From contig NC_088778.1 in assembly GCF_954871325.1 (NCBI RefSeq), positions 8,837,743 to 8,901,742 on the forward strand: a stretch of DNA of 64,000 nt, given 5' to 3'. The position numbers and the translations under genes are program-made. The notes under the pieces are model-generated. The model searched no databases. It saw only the letters and a list, made by a program, of their open reading frames with translations, and was not told where the DNA came from. Shown in pieces: positions 12,995-25,956 of this stretch (its first letter is position 1; each line of letters starts with the position of its first letter). The stretch is from Gordionus sp. m RMFG-2023 (lineage: Eukaryota > Nematomorpha > Gordioida > Chordodea > Parachordodidae).

Positions 12995-13477
12995 TAGGCC
13001 TATTTAATTATTCAAATAATTTGGATATTCGATAAATAAATAATTTGTTGTATTCGAATCGAATTATTTATTAACATGTTTTTTTAAGTTTAATCATTTG
13101 TCATTTCTATTGATAACCTATCAATATGACAGATTATGTTATTATCAAGGTACACATCAACTGCTTGTGAAAGACTTTTCTTAAATGAATCTAATTTGTT
13201 GTCAAAAAATCGCATGTCTTAAGAAAAAACCCTTTGCCATTAAAAATTGGCTTGGTAGATTAAATTAATCTGCATTATTAATTTAGTTAATAACTTTATC
13301 TCATGTTCTTTAACATCAGATTATTATTAACATTTTTCCTGTTTAAAATTAGATGTGCAATAAAAAAAATTTATCAATGCATTTTTCGCATGAATTATTT
13401 TATAATATGAATCGGATACAAATAGTAAATTATCGAATAATGCATTATTCGATTCGTATTCGTTTTTGAATAGGCCA
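12995..13477. mobile_element. Degraded hAT element with transposase remnant
   Basis: Inverted ends TAGGCCTATT and AATAGGCCA bracket about 480 bp. Near its middle the plus strand reads TSTACERLF..., which resembles the hAT dimerisation-domain signature TSxxSERxF. Both end regions contain attattcgattcg-like words. No convincing target duplication is visible. Confidence 0.5.
13148..13230 (+). pseudogene. hAT transposase C-terminal remnant
   Basis: One frame gives RYTSTACERLFLNESNLLSK, then N-R-M-S, a stop and E-K. It aligns with the hAT pattern TSxxSERxFSxAGNxxxKKRxxLxPEx. A stop codon interrupts it and no longer ORF surrounds it. Confidence 0.5.
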
Positions 13478-16160
13478 ATGGGGAATATTTATAACGGGCA
13501 TAGTACAGCAATTTGATAAACAACAACCTAATTTTATTAAATAGAACAACACCCATTTTAATAAATATAAACCCGTATCACTATACCCTCCCCAATTCTC
13601 TAGCATATTCGTGGATATGGGTTTTTGGAGAAAAAACTTTCCCACTTGACTTCAAATCAGAATGGTGAGATTTTACCTAAATTCTGAGCTACCCGTGGAA
13701 CAATGATTACTTTCTAATATTTTTATAATAACGCATAAAATTTAATAAAGTTGGACATCGGGTATCATAACCGATAATTAGGACTGGGAGAAAAAAGTTT
13801 AATAAAAAGGTTTGGTTTTAATGTTTAAAACAAATGGAAGAAGAAGATCTGTTGGTCATTCGGAATGTTGAAATAAATTGGATTGGTATAATTTAGGACA
13901 TGAGCAATGAAAATAGAATGCTGATAACAATGTCTCCCATAAAGGTAGGGAGTTGCGAATAGAGAATTTAAGAAAAATTGATGGAAATGATAAAGTTGTA
14001 CTTCCTATCACAAAAAATATTTTACTCCTATGCCTTGAAAGAGATATAAGGTAAATTGCTCCTACCCCCGATGAGTATATTATGTAAGAGGGGCTCTGCT
14101 CATCACGTTTCAAAATTATTTGAACATGTCTAAAAAGTTTATGTATGTAAATTGTATTTTAATATTTGCTTTAAATTATTATTTTTTACTTATACTTATT
14201 AATATATTATTATGTTGGCAAGAAAATCATAATATATAGGGGGGGGGGAGGGTGTAGACGTCTTAGTGATGGAAGGAAAGCGAATTTTATATTGGTAAAG
14301 GCAGAATTTGGTGAATGATAAGACGCTATTAAAGAGCTTAAGATGGTGCCAGAATGAATGGATTTTATAAAAAGGAATCTAAATAAAAGGAAATTCGATT
14401 GTTATTAATATGACAGCAGAATCAAAATCTAAAAAAGAATAAATCATTAAAATTTGCTATGGTAGGGTTTAAATTTTCAACTTCCCTAATAAGAAATTTT
14501 TTTAAATTAATGAATTAATATTTTATAAAATCTGTGATATACTATATATATCCAAAAAAGATATCATAGTCTAATATAATATTCAACTTCCGAAAAATAT
14601 ATGATGATTTTGCGGGTTGAAGCTATTTTATAAATGTGAAGGCTGTGTCCTTTATTTTTAGTGCATAGTCTAGTCACTCCATTGTAGCATCTGAGCAGAA
14701 TAATCAAGAATACACAATTCCAATAAATAAATCAATTAGTAATTAATTACTTTTTAATAATAATCTCATCTCGGCAAACTCTAGAATTTTGCTTCAGGTA
14801 GTATGCAAACTCTAAGATATCATTTTAATTATGCCTCAGAGATAGAGTGAAATTCTCATAAATGGCAGAAAGGTTATACAATTTTGTTGTTGTATGATTT
14901 AACACATGGTATTGACGAGTTGCATTAATACTAACTCTGAGTCATGTGACCAAACCAAATATTATGCATTTTTTCTTAACTCCCAGAACATCTCCATTTA
15001 AAAATAATTGTTGACTAGAAGATAACAATATAATTTAAAACAACTACTAATAATAATAAATAATTTTTAAATTTCATTCTCTCTAAACAATGCATTCGTT
15101 TATTGATACAAATATTTCATAAAAATGGGATAAATTTTTCATAGGGAAATAATCTTTTTTTAAACTAAATTAAAAACTTTATTACTCAAATAATATTAGG
15201 CAGATTTTATTATATTAACATATTTATAATTTTATAAAAAGAAATTTATTATTATAATTTTCTGAAATTGTCTTGACATTTTTGATAAGGTCAAAGATAT
15301 TTAAATAATTTTATTGTTTTGATATTGAATTTAAAAAAATTTAAAGTATTAAAAAATTTTTATCCAAACTCGACTTTATTCATAAAATTAAATTCATAAT
15401 GTATATGCAATTATTTCATATATTGATATACAGAGTTCATTTGTCATTAACATTGGCAGTTATAGTGTATTTTAAATATAATTTATATTTAAATTTTCCA
15501 ACCCCATGCTATAAATAAAATGATAACCCCACCTCCCTCCCAGAAAAAGGTGTCAATAAAATAAACCTATTTTATTTTTATTAATCTTCTCTAATAATTC
15601 AACTTAGTGTCTTCATTGTATGTTCAACATATTTAAGAGTAATAAGAGTGTTGCCTTTCTATTCATGTAAACTTATATATTTATAAATATACAATGTTCA
15701 CCTCAATTATTGTCAAATTAAAATTTATAATAATTTTTTTACTCTGGCTTAATTAACTCAGCCTTCTATACTCCTATCCCCAAAGTCAATTCTCAATAAA
15801 ACAAGCCCTTTAAACCACCCTCTTCCTAATTTCAATGACACATTACTTATTTTCAAATTTATACAATAGATAATTTCAGATTCAGCAATACTATACCATT
15901 CCCTTTTTAGATTGATTCATAGTTTATAACAAATTTTTCACTTAAAAAAGTTTTATATACAATTTATACAACTCCTACTTTCACATTGATAAATTAATTA
16001 ATCAAAAAAAATAAATTCACTATGTAATAAATTTTTCAGACAAAAATATTAAAAGATACTAAAAACATTAAGTTCTCTTCAATACTTTCAACTCTTTATG
16101 ATTTATTATATATCATAGCAAATTTTTATAATTAATAAGAAATTTCCGAGTATATAGCAT

Positions 16161-16470
16161 ATAGGCATATCCAAGATTTTCAGATAAGGGGGGGGGAAGG
16201 GAGTACTATTATACAGGTTTTTACCATAAATTTTTATTGAAGGTTTTAAGGTTTGTAATATTTTTATAAAACTAATTTTGGGATTTCACTCTCCTTATAA
16301 ATAAGCTTTTTTATAATAATTTAGAATTAGAGTAGTTATTTTGAAAAATTATTAACTTTTTCTTATTTTTCTTACAAATTTATAGTGATATATTTTATAC
16401 ATCTTGAGGGAAATGGGGGGATTTTATTAGCTTAAAATGATAAGGTAATTGTCCAGTGGGGTTGGAAAAT
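16161..16470. repeat. Diverged copy of the 24762-25151 element
   Basis: It shares the order of features with 24762-25151: a left end with cataggc-like bases, a G-run, 'aggtttttaccataaatttttattgaagg', 'attttgggatttcact', 'aaaaattattaactttttcttatttttctt' and a second G-rich patch. The right end is eroded. Confidence 0.65.
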
Positions 16471-18032
16471 TCTCATTCTTTGGATTGGTAATGACTACAA
16501 TATAGCATAATAATAAATCATCAAAATAAATATACATTATAATTGTATTTTATAGATTTTAAAAATGTTGAACTGACCTTGTGTAACGTGGGTTGAACCA
16601 TCCATTATATGATCTGATTTTTATAAGGTTTCATTGTAATAACAGCTGTTTTGACAATATTCCCGAACCTTTTTCCCCGAATATTGATTACATAACGTTT
16701 CTCATGGGTAGTATGTAAATATTATATGTTGACCGTTTCTTCAAAATAACAATGGTTTAAAGTAATTGTATTCTAAAAAGAATATACTAATAGCTAACAT
16801 ATATTCTCAAATGAGTTTAATATAGTTTATTAAAATTATTTTTCATCTATGTAATTTGTTCCTTAAATAGCGATGTAAAGTCTTATTATAAAATACAACC
16901 TTATTCATATAAAATATTCACCCATATAGTCAAAACATAACCATAAAAACATTTAATTAATTAATAAGATTAATAATAACAAACATATCTCCCTAATAAT
17001 AAACAATATTTCATTAATAATCTACAATACTATGTTAACACACACTAAAAGGGAAATCTCAATCAATAAAAAATAGCGAGAATTAATGACTTTCTATAAT
17101 TGTGATTTAGTAATATTATATTTTTTTCACTATTATTATAACTTACCTTCTAATAACATATTATTATAATATATATATTTGATAGCATAATAAAAGTATT
17201 ATATATATAAATATTAAAAAAAACAATAAACTTAAAAAAGTTAATATTTTTTTAAAATACTGACTATCCCAATTCAATTTTTTATAAAATTATTGCACTT
17301 ATGGAGAGGAATTCGAATGACTGAGAGGATCCCGTTAACGTTTATCATCATTAAATGGAAAATATGTTTAACCATAAGACTTGCAAGCAATCTTTAATAA
17401 AGTCATTCATAATTTGAAAGTCATGCAAACAGAATAGTTGCAAAACAAAAAAGTATTTTGTTTTCGTACTTATCCGATTTTTTGCCATTATAGATTAAAT
17501 ATAATTTCTTAATATAAGCCAATTTACAATTTTGTGTTTATTTATAATATATTATTTTCATATATTATAAAGCAATCAAATTTTAGATATTATGTTTATT
17601 AAAAAAAATTCAAAATGATTAAAATATTTTTTCTCAATTTGTGTTTAATATGGATATTACCTTATGCTTTTTAAAAAATTTAATATAATTTTTGATAAGT
17701 ATAAGATAAATTGCACAAATCAAATCTTATGAAGATTTTTTCTAAATTTTACACATTCTATAATTTTAGAGAAACACTTTATATATAAAAAAAAATGTTT
17801 GTGTTACCTCTTTCAATGTTATGTATATTTACATCTTTATAACACTTAATAAAAAGTCTTAAATTCATTCTTGTAAATAATTATAAAAAAATTTGATATA
17901 GAAAGCCAAGCAACTTAAAAGTTGTAATAAGAAATATAGCATTTTTTTTACACCTTACTTTAAAAAACTAAGCTAATTCAATTCATGAGTGTAGACCAAT
18001 GACATTTATACTATAGACTGCCTATCGTAAGG

Positions 18033-18400
18033 TGTAGACCCTGATAAATAAATCAGAATCAATCAATGATGAATAAATCAATGAATAGTAGATAATCTAA
18101 TTTTACACACTGAAAAATGCTTTTAATTCTTATTTAAAAAAACTTTTTAATATTTAATTTATGAATTGCAAAATTATAATTACACACATGATATTTTATT
18201 TTCCTTTTATGATAATTCTTTAATTTATGTAAGTAGAACCTGCTAAATAGATAAGATTCAATCAATTATGAATAAGTCAAATGAGTGATTATAGGTAATC
18301 CATTTTTACTCACTAAGAAATGTTTTTCATTTCTATTTGAAAACATTTTAATATTTATGAATTGCAAAATTAAAATTACACACATAATATTTCCTTTTTT
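18033..18400. repeat. Approximate tandem duplication, about 200-bp unit
   Basis: Two diverged copies start near 18033 and 18233. Both run from gtaga(a)cc(c)tg...caatcaat...gaataa to 'atgaattgcaaaatta(t/a)aattacacaca'. The function is unknown. Confidence 0.65.
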
Positions 18401-18480
18401 ATATTGAATATATAAACAGATAAATAATTTTTATAAAATTAATCAATTTAAAATAATTTGTAATGAATGTTTAAATAGAC

Positions 18481-19045
18481 CTTCTTCAATGACTTCTAGC
18501 GATTTTTGGTCCTTCAAGTTATCGTATAAATACTGGATAAAGATGTCACATCCATAATGCTTTGCGTATTATAAATGACGACAAAGAGAGGTTATTATAT
18601 TATTATATATTTTGTAACTTAATGAACAAAAGAATCTTTTATTTCATCTTTATCAAAATCCGAATAATATATTGACATATTCTAGACATTACATCGAAAT
18701 TTATAACAAAATAACTTTAATTACAAGAGATATGTAAGTGATAAAGTTTGGATATATCTTTTATAATATCATTCAAGTAATCACTTTCTGCACTATCTGG
18801 CCTTTCTAGAAAATTAAATAAATTTTATTATTTATAAAAAAAAATAGACTTTCCAAGATCGGTGCTCCCTCTTTCTTTGCAGATTGCGTGAAATTAATAT
18901 TTTGTCATTTTCTAAATCTCTGCAGTCACCTAGAATTGTAAAAATTGTAGATATTTATAAAATTTAGAACTACCTTATCAAATGCTTTGCGGTGCTCCGT
19001 ATCTGTGCAATCCAAATTAATAGTTCTAACTCTTTTTTCAGAAAA
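18481..19045 (-). CDS. Exons of an unidentified gene
   Basis: Four short segments look like exons because each combines an open frame, plausible splice sites and a less A/T-biased composition. 19045-18974 reads FSEKRVRTINLDCTDTEHRK and on to AFDK, phase 0/0. 18874-18850 reads KEGAPILE, phase 0 to 1. 18805-18725 reads RPDSAESDYLNDIIKDISKL with flanks and joins 18874-18850 in phase. 18559-18481 reads HYGCDIFIQYLYDNLKDQKS and on to LEVIEE. The join between the last two is not in phase, so an exon is missing or a boundary is wrong. I do not recognise the family. The sequence looks helical and hydrophilic. The decayed transposase just upstream is on the same strand, and partial origin from it cannot be fully excluded. 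Confidence 0.4.
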
Positions 19046-19871
19046 CTAATTTTCTTAGTTGCTGATGGTTTATTTGTAAGGCATCGTGATAGTTTCGAGT
19101 CTATTTTAGAAAATATTCTTTCAAATAACAATTTTATCATAAAATAATAATTATGTGATACCTAATAATTAAGCGCCTAGCCTCAAATAAAAAGAAAAAC
19201 CCATCAGATTGCAAGAATTGGATTAATGTAAATTATAATTTTTTAATAGTTTAGTGCAAATCTCCAATTAAGTAATAACCATTTCGCAATTATCCAATAT
19301 ATATAGTATTATTTACATATAAATGGAACTTAAAATATTTCGCATTTAACCGATATTTCTCCTCAAATAACCGATTTGCATTAAATATTTTAACATTATG
19401 TCATTATAGAATTTAACAGAATGGCAGAATTTTTTTAATTTAAATATATTTGCCCCTAGGCGATATGCAATTAAGCAGTTTTGACTAATACAATTTTGAA
19501 ACTCTTTCAATTCACGGGGCATTTATTAATTTGATTACTATTATCTATATATTCCTTCATCCCATTTATTTTGAGATCCCCATCGAGCTTCATTTGGAAA
19601 CATATTCATTTAATTCATTTATCCTTAAAACCAATGAGAGGGTCTGCTAGCCAGTTATCTTTTTCGAAATATTATATGTCAGATAAGATAGCGAAGACTT
19701 TAAAATTTAATATTGTATCTTTAATTATTAAAATTATCGGTATAACCTATTTTACATATTGTCTATTATTAAGACAATTATGGTTTGATTTTCGTTGATA
19801 CTAGAATGCCTTTTGTTTTCCTTTTTGTGTAAATAGAATAGTATAATTATAAAAAAGGATTTATGTAAAAG

Positions 19872-20760
19872 TCATTTTTGACAAAAAGTGGATATAATAT
19901 CAGGCGGCGAAATAAAGATCCATTTGAAATTATGAAAGATAAAAACATGCATATCCTTAACTGATTTCATAACACGAAATGTATACTTTATAGATTTTAC
20001 AGCATTAGATAAACTGATTGTTCTTCTCTGAGGTCTTAAAGATAGATTCGATAAATGAAATAGAACATCATACATCAAGGCGAGATCTGATGCGAAATTA
20101 CCACTTTCTAACCGGGTGGACAGTCCGTTAAATTTGCACTATTACTAGAATTTGCTCAATTTTTGAAATGCGTACATACATGGTTTTTTAGTTATTTGAA
20201 ATAATTGTATGAAGACTGTTAGAAACCCATAGTACGACAACTACTCTTTCAATATTCAGTAACTGAATTAATAATTCAGGAGATATTTGATGCAACGCCT
20301 TTTGATTTTTGTTAGACTGGCTATATAAACTTTAAATTGTGTCAAATAAGGCTTTAAATTGATTAAGACCTATAATACTTTTAGCATCGGATATCTATTC
20401 TAAACTTGATTTAAAAGGGTGATGGTTGGATGAAGTAGGCAAAGAACTTTACTATACCAGATTTTTTCCCAGTTATGGGTGCATCGCTAACAATAGAAAT
20501 CCAATATTTTGCACAAGTTTTCCCGAAAACATAGTGGATTTAAGAAGAACCAGTAAGGTATGAACTATCCACTCTACATCTTTTTACCAATTCAATTAGG
20601 TCTAGAAATTTAAAAATAGGATCATCATGATGCTAATGCTGATAAACAACCAAAGCTGGTTTATTTAAAAACGTAATAGACTCATCTACCATGAGAGTAA
20701 TTTTCAATTGCAAATTGTAACAAACCTGATGCAATTATATTTTCCTAATTCTATCGGTTA
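19872..20760 (-). pseudogene. Decayed hAT transposase (KIAA1586/ZNF862-like)
   Basis: Reading down the minus strand, fragments of an hAT transposase appear in the right order with stops and frame changes between them. First come LMVDESITF and NKPALVVY, then DDPIFKFLDLIELV, then YWISIVSDAP followed by GKKSG. A block about 120 residues later gives LALMYDVLFHLSNLSL and then RTISLSNAVKSI. These match the catalytic-core and C-terminal regions of hAT proteins related to the host-domesticated KIAA1586/ZNF862 group. In-frame stops occur after VVYQH and after TGSS, so no intact enzyme remains. I could not define terminal inverted repeats. Confidence 0.75.
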
Positions 20761-22593
20761 TTCTTTTAAAACCAATTAAAATAGGTAAAGGTTCGTTTTT
20801 GAATCAAAAATATAAAATTACATTTATATACCGCCGTTTCGTTTATAAAATATTTTATAATGTTTATTTCATGATAAAAAATAATATATAATTTTAGATG
20901 GGACATGCATGCCCCCTAATTTATTATGAAAATTTTTAGCAAAGGCACGCTAAATTTTTTTAAATTAGTGGAGGCAGTGGATGCCCCCGGGTGTCCCCCG
21001 TGTCCCTTTGCTTTGACTACTTTCCTGAGTGGGAATATAAAAGGGGAGGAGGAAATCTCAAGGAAAATGGAGGAACTTGATGAATGAGGGTCAAGGTCAA
21101 GAGATAGCATTAAACAAAAATGAAGGGAGTTTAGCGTGATAAATTGTAATTGAAAAATGATTTTATAAATGAATGGATGCAGGATTATAAAAAATAATCG
21201 TAATTTTCATTTTTTTAATGGATATTGTTTTGGCGATAATTTTTCATATTAAGTCATTATGTTGGAACCGTGCTATCTTCATATAGATTTGAAGGATAAC
21301 TGGTTGGATAGATAAATATGTAAATTCATATTTTTTTATTTAACAAAAGGTTCAATATTTGGAAAACTTTGTAGTTTGCTAAATGATAAAAACTAATGGC
21401 ATGCTCAAAAAAAGAAGAGAGAAATTATTTTACTATATTGAAAGGGATATGTTAAAAAAAATTCTAAATTCTATTCTAATAAAAATTTGATTAATTACTT
21501 CATCGCTTTATTATTTTTAACCGGTTAAAAAAAACGACTAGGTCTACTTTTTAGCCCAAAATTATTGTTGTTAAAAATATAACTCAACAGTTGAATAGAA
21601 CATATAATAAATTAACCATCACCTCAATGCTTAACTGATTATATTATCGGCACATGCAATTACCTTATTTTTTTGCTATTTAACTAACTGCAGTATTATG
21701 TTTTGGTTTTCACATAAATCCTTATGACATCGTGTTGTTTATACCTTAATTTAATTTTATATCTGACAAATTTACTATCCAATTGTTCATCAAATATATT
21801 ATTTCCTTAATCTTTGAGCAATATGAATTTGACAAATAAAATAGCTTAAAATAAATTTATTTTTTTTGCAACCTGTTCGTTTCAAATTTAAAGATGCTCC
21901 AAAGTATTAAATTTCGAGAAAACGAGCTGATTCTTGTTAATTATTAAATTAATTAAATTACAATTAACATTGTTTAAATATTGTATTTTAATGATAATTC
22001 ATATTTAATTTGCAATGAGGGGATTTTTATTATCGTAACCCGATTTTTCAAAAAGAATAAAAAAAGGTATATGTATATTTATATATATCAAATCAAATGA
22101 ATGTTGTCAATTATCAGTCACGACAAAAGAATTATGAAACAATAAAATAAAAAAAAAATCTAAATAAGAAGTGCAGAAATATGAGATATCTTAAAAATAA
22201 AAATTGTCACATTTTTGTAAAACACATTGTATTTTTTTTTTAAAATTTATTTTAATACTACCTATCCTATCCTATTCTAATAATAAATAAAAATCAAATT
22301 CAAAGTTCAAAAAGTCGATTCGTACTCATAACCTAATAAACGTAAAAACACTATATACATTTATATATATATGCATATGCATACACAGATAAATATATAT
22401 AAATTTTATAACATATTTCTTTATAAATTTTTTAAAAGATAAAATAAAATTGGGAATTGGAATAGGTAAAAAAATAATAATCACCTCTCTTTAAACCATT
22501 TTACCAGGAAATATTCAAATCCAAATATAAATTTATTCTTTTACGATTTATAATAAATTTGATAACTTTAACTAAACCTACCGCGCTACTTAC

Positions 22594-22635
22594 CCTGAGC
22601 ACTTTTGGAAGCTTTAAGTGCGTATTTATATACAT
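22594..22635 (-). CDS. Possible first coding exon, weak
   Basis: On the minus strand an ATG opens MYINTHLKLPKVLR and runs into a perfect donor, AGG|GTAAGT, in phase 0. Phase 0 would be compatible with the FSEK exon at 19045. Only 14 codons support it, so it may be chance. Confidence 0.2.
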
Positions 22636-23661
22636 ATATACGAGAGATCAAATTTTTCCAGACTCAAAGTCTAATTAGAAAAAGAAAAATATAAAGTTGC
22701 ATTTGTAAGTATATTTATTATATTATTACTTTATAAATAATTATATTTAAAAGAATTATAAGCTCATAATTATAATCTATATTAAAATGGGATACAAAAA
22801 ATATGTGCAAATATTTTTTTAAATAACATTAAAGACCGGGGGTGGCATTAAGCGAGAAAAAAATAAGAAGTAGAGAGAGTCTAATAACACTTTGAGAAGA
22901 CTACCATTAAAGCTGATGTAGTTCTAGAAGGAAAAACCCTTCTCGAGGTTTTCTGAAAGTTTGCTGATTTGTAGCACAAAATTTTTGAAAAATGCTAGGG
23001 CAAGTTTGCCAAAGGTGGCAGTGTGGTTGAAATGATAGGAATGAAAAAATTGTGTGTTTGGAGATTTTAAGTTGCTCCTTCTGGTCAATGATGTTGAGGG
23101 CTTGGTTTATTTTATTCAATTTCATAAGAAAAATTTTCGAGAGAAAAAGCTCCTTAGGCAGCCATTTTTATTAAAATTTAGATTATAATTTATTATACTT
23201 TTTTGGGTCTTGGAAAAATGTAAGATGTTTGTTGACGCAATTTTTATTGATGGATAAAATATTCTTTTTTTCTCTATAAATCCTTTAATTAAATGCATTT
23301 GAAAACGCATATTTTATAAATTTGTTTTTGGACAATCATATTTTATTTCTAAAAAACGAATTGGCAAATTTTATAAATCTGTACTAGGCCACTTGATAAA
23401 AAAAAGAAGCAAATGGAGCTATTGTGCTAATATTGATTGGTATAAATATGCGCCCTATCAGAGATCTGCTCGAAAGCCTGCAAGTAAAAAGAAAAATTTA
23501 TTGGCCGGGAAAACTGATTAGTCAGAAATTTAAACTTACATTTTATTTCTCTTTGATAAATAAATGTCACATTAAACTTATATACCAAAAAATAAAATTT
23601 TTTTTCTCTATAAGATTTATTTTACTGGCTGGACCGGGTAATTTATGAAAAAAATTTCCAA

Positions 23662-23756
23662 AGGGAAGGGAAGGAAGGAAGGGAAGGAAGGGAAGGGAAG
23701 GAAGGAAGGGAAGGGAAGGGAAGGGAAGGGAAGGAAGGAAGGAAGGGAAGGGAAGA
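23662..23756. repeat. GGAAG/GGGAAG simple repeat
   Basis: About 95 bases consist of gggaag and ggaagg units, purine-only on the plus strand. It is a microsatellite with no coding sense. Confidence 0.9.
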
Positions 23757-24517
23757 ATGAAATGAGAAAAAGTTTATTACCCTCTTATTTACTTATTTAG
23801 ATCAAAGTTTTTTTTTTCATTAAAAATATATTAATAGTACGTACATCTTCTTACACTCATGATTTATTTTAATAAAATGAAACAAGAATATTGAACTCCC
23901 ATTTATTGATTTTTTCTATTTTTTTCTATTACAATTATTTGTGGTGTTTTATTTTTTTTTTAAAAAAAATCTTCAATGTCCACCGTTTGTCAAAGGTCAT
24001 TTAAATACATTGACTTCTTATACTTTATTTTCTTAAAAAATTTACATTACATTGTAATAAAATATTAAGAGTTCATAAAAAAAAAATATAATTAAATAAT
24101 ATTATTAATATTACGGCTTTAGTATTAATCAGCTAAATCACCAAACTTATCTTCTATAATATTTATCGCTTTTATTTTTTAAGTTCGCCCTTTATAAGGT
24201 ATGTTTATTAACTGTTTAAATTTAGTATCAGTTATCATCGATCATCATACTTTATATTTTTAAAAAAATATTAGTGCAAAAATAAAAATTAATATTAAAA
24301 TTATTGGTTTTTATAATCTCCATTTTGAACTCTAATGATAGAATTCTTGTGAATTATCTTTAAAAAAATCGATATATATTTTTTTTGTAGATATTTGAAC
24401 CTATAAACTAGCCCTCTAGTTCCCATCGTTCTTGGGCGGGATTCACAGAATATATGGAATGGGATTTTATCCAATAGAAATTTTCTTGAATAAGTTGAAT
24501 TGACGCAAATAATTTAG

Positions 24518-24742
24518 ATATACTACTAGATTAGCGATTCATTCATTAAATGCATAAAAGTGTTCATACATAGGGGTCGGCTGTAGCGCCATTTTGTGGT
24601 TTACACGTCAAATATGACATTAATGCGCATTTATATTATGAAAAATAATAGAATTAGTCGATGTGTAAACTACAAAATGGTGATACAACTGACTCATATG
24701 GTATGCACACTTCTAATTAATGAATCGCCAATCGCAGTATAT
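24518..24742. mobile_element. Foldback/MITE with about 85-bp inverted arms
   Basis: The left arm (tactactagattagcgattc... to ...ccattttgtggtttacac) is matched in inverted orientation by the right arm (gtgtaaactacaaaatgg... to ...gaatcgccaatcgcagta), with scattered substitutions. A short AT-rich loop separates them. The ends are flanked by TA, which would suit a Tc1/mariner-type derivative; this is an inference only. Confidence 0.7.
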
Positions 24743-24761
24743 ATACATCATTGCTTGACGC

Positions 24762-25151
24762 CATAGGCGCAGCAAGAATTTTACTAAATGTGGTGGGGGG
24801 GGGGTGTACTATTAGGCGGGTTTTTCTCCTAAATTTTATTGGAGTTCTTTAGATCCACTTATTGTAGGTCTTTGGTTATATTCGATTTTTATCAAAATAA
24901 TTTTGGGTTTTCACTAATATAAAAATGCTTATTTTCTAACAATTAATTATCGGCATTATTTTAAAAAGTTATTAACTTTTACTAATTTTTCTTTCAAATT
25001 CTTTTTTATAGTAACATATTGTATTCTTTTTGGGGTGAAAAGTGGGGTGGGGGAAGATTTTTATTATGTAGCTTAATGGTACGATAACAGATAAATTTCC
25101 GAAGTAGGGGATCTCCCCTTGCCCCCCCCCCCCCGCCCAGCTAAGCCTATG
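24762..25151. mobile_element. Miniature element with 8-bp target duplication CTTGACGC
   Basis: The ends CATAGGCGCAGC and GCTAAGCCTATG are near-perfect inverted repeats. They are flanked on both sides by CTTGACGC (24754-24761 and 25152-25159). The 390-bp element has no ORF and carries a G-run near its left end and a C-run near its right end. An 8-bp duplication suggests an hAT-type transposase moved it. A diverged copy lies at 16161-16470. Confidence 0.8.
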
Positions 25152-25611
25152 CTTGACGCATAATCGATAAGAACGTGAGCATTAAATTTTGTTTGCTTAT
25201 CTTTTGATTTGATCAAATGTTTTAATTTAAATAACCATTACTTTTTGAAACGCAACATTATTAGCATGTATATATTATTTTCTTATGAACCATCCCAAAC
25301 CCCATAAGGTTATTTTATATCGTATATTCGTATAATGTAAATTCAAGGAATTATTAATTTTTTATAAATAATAATAAAATAAAATTTCCACAAAGTTTTA
25401 TATTACTACCATACCATATTGATTTTGATATCTAAAACAACCTCAACCTTTTCTAATAATGAGAAATATAAAAAATAATTAGTTCGATGATCGCGAAAAT
25501 AAATATATATTTTTGTTGTATACTTTCCCACATTTTAAAACAAATTATTGATTAAAAAAAATCCTAATTTATTTTAATATTTCTTTAATTCCTTATCGCA
25601 CACACTGTAAA

Positions 25612-25956
25612 TTAAAGTTCTGCATATCAAGGCCCGGCCCGTACCCAAAACAATAATTTCGGTTGGCCTGCGTTGGGCCAAGATTTCGGGTCGAGCTTAA
25701 ATTTTTAAATACATCATTACATTTTGTCAAATAAATTTATATATTTTAAAATTCTTGCAAGAAACAAGCCGTGTAAAATATTTCTTTTACTAACAAATTA
25801 AATATAAAATTTTTATGTATTTAAATAAATTAGGGTCGGGCCAGACGGACTGGTAGGGCTCTTCGGGACAAATAAAAAAAATATCATGCTAAGTCGGGTC
25901 TAATATTTTTAAAAAAATTCGGGTCGGGCTCGGGCTTCAAACCGATGCAGATGAAT
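25612..25956. mobile_element. hAT-like GGCCCGG-family element with duplication ACTGTAAA
   Basis: ACTGTAAA occurs immediately outside both ends (25604-25611 and 25957-25964). The element carries ctgcat/atgcag end words and internal ggcccggccc, gggtcgggcc and gggctcgggctt words, as in 9130-9507. It is 345 bp and non-coding. Confidence 0.65.

Larger units (their letters stand above)
11615..18480. other. Long AT-rich gene-poor region
   Basis: The missing first LPP exon should lie at or beyond this region on the minus strand. I cannot assign it. The region otherwise holds an hAT fragment (12995-13477), a copy of the 24762 element (16161-16470), an approximate tandem duplication (18033-18400) and G-runs near 12217 and 14239. 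Confidence 0.5.

Noticed and set aside
13856-14113. Minus-strand 85-codon frame, considered as the missing LPP first exon
   Set aside because: No LPP-like N terminus, and it does not end in a phase-1 donor before the RGFFC exon.
16573-16600. Minus-strand ATG reading MDGSTHVTQ with donor CAAG|GTCAGT, phase 1, considered as the first LPP exon
   Set aside because: The phase fits, but the peptide is polar while this exon should supply the first half of a membrane helix.
20916-21110. Minus-strand 64-codon frame over a GC-richer patch
   Set aside because: Serine-rich, with no splice context and no family similarity.
22907-23310. Two adjacent minus-strand frames (72 and 62 codons)
   Set aside because: No recognisable domain; the weak impression of a retroelement could not be supported by any motif.
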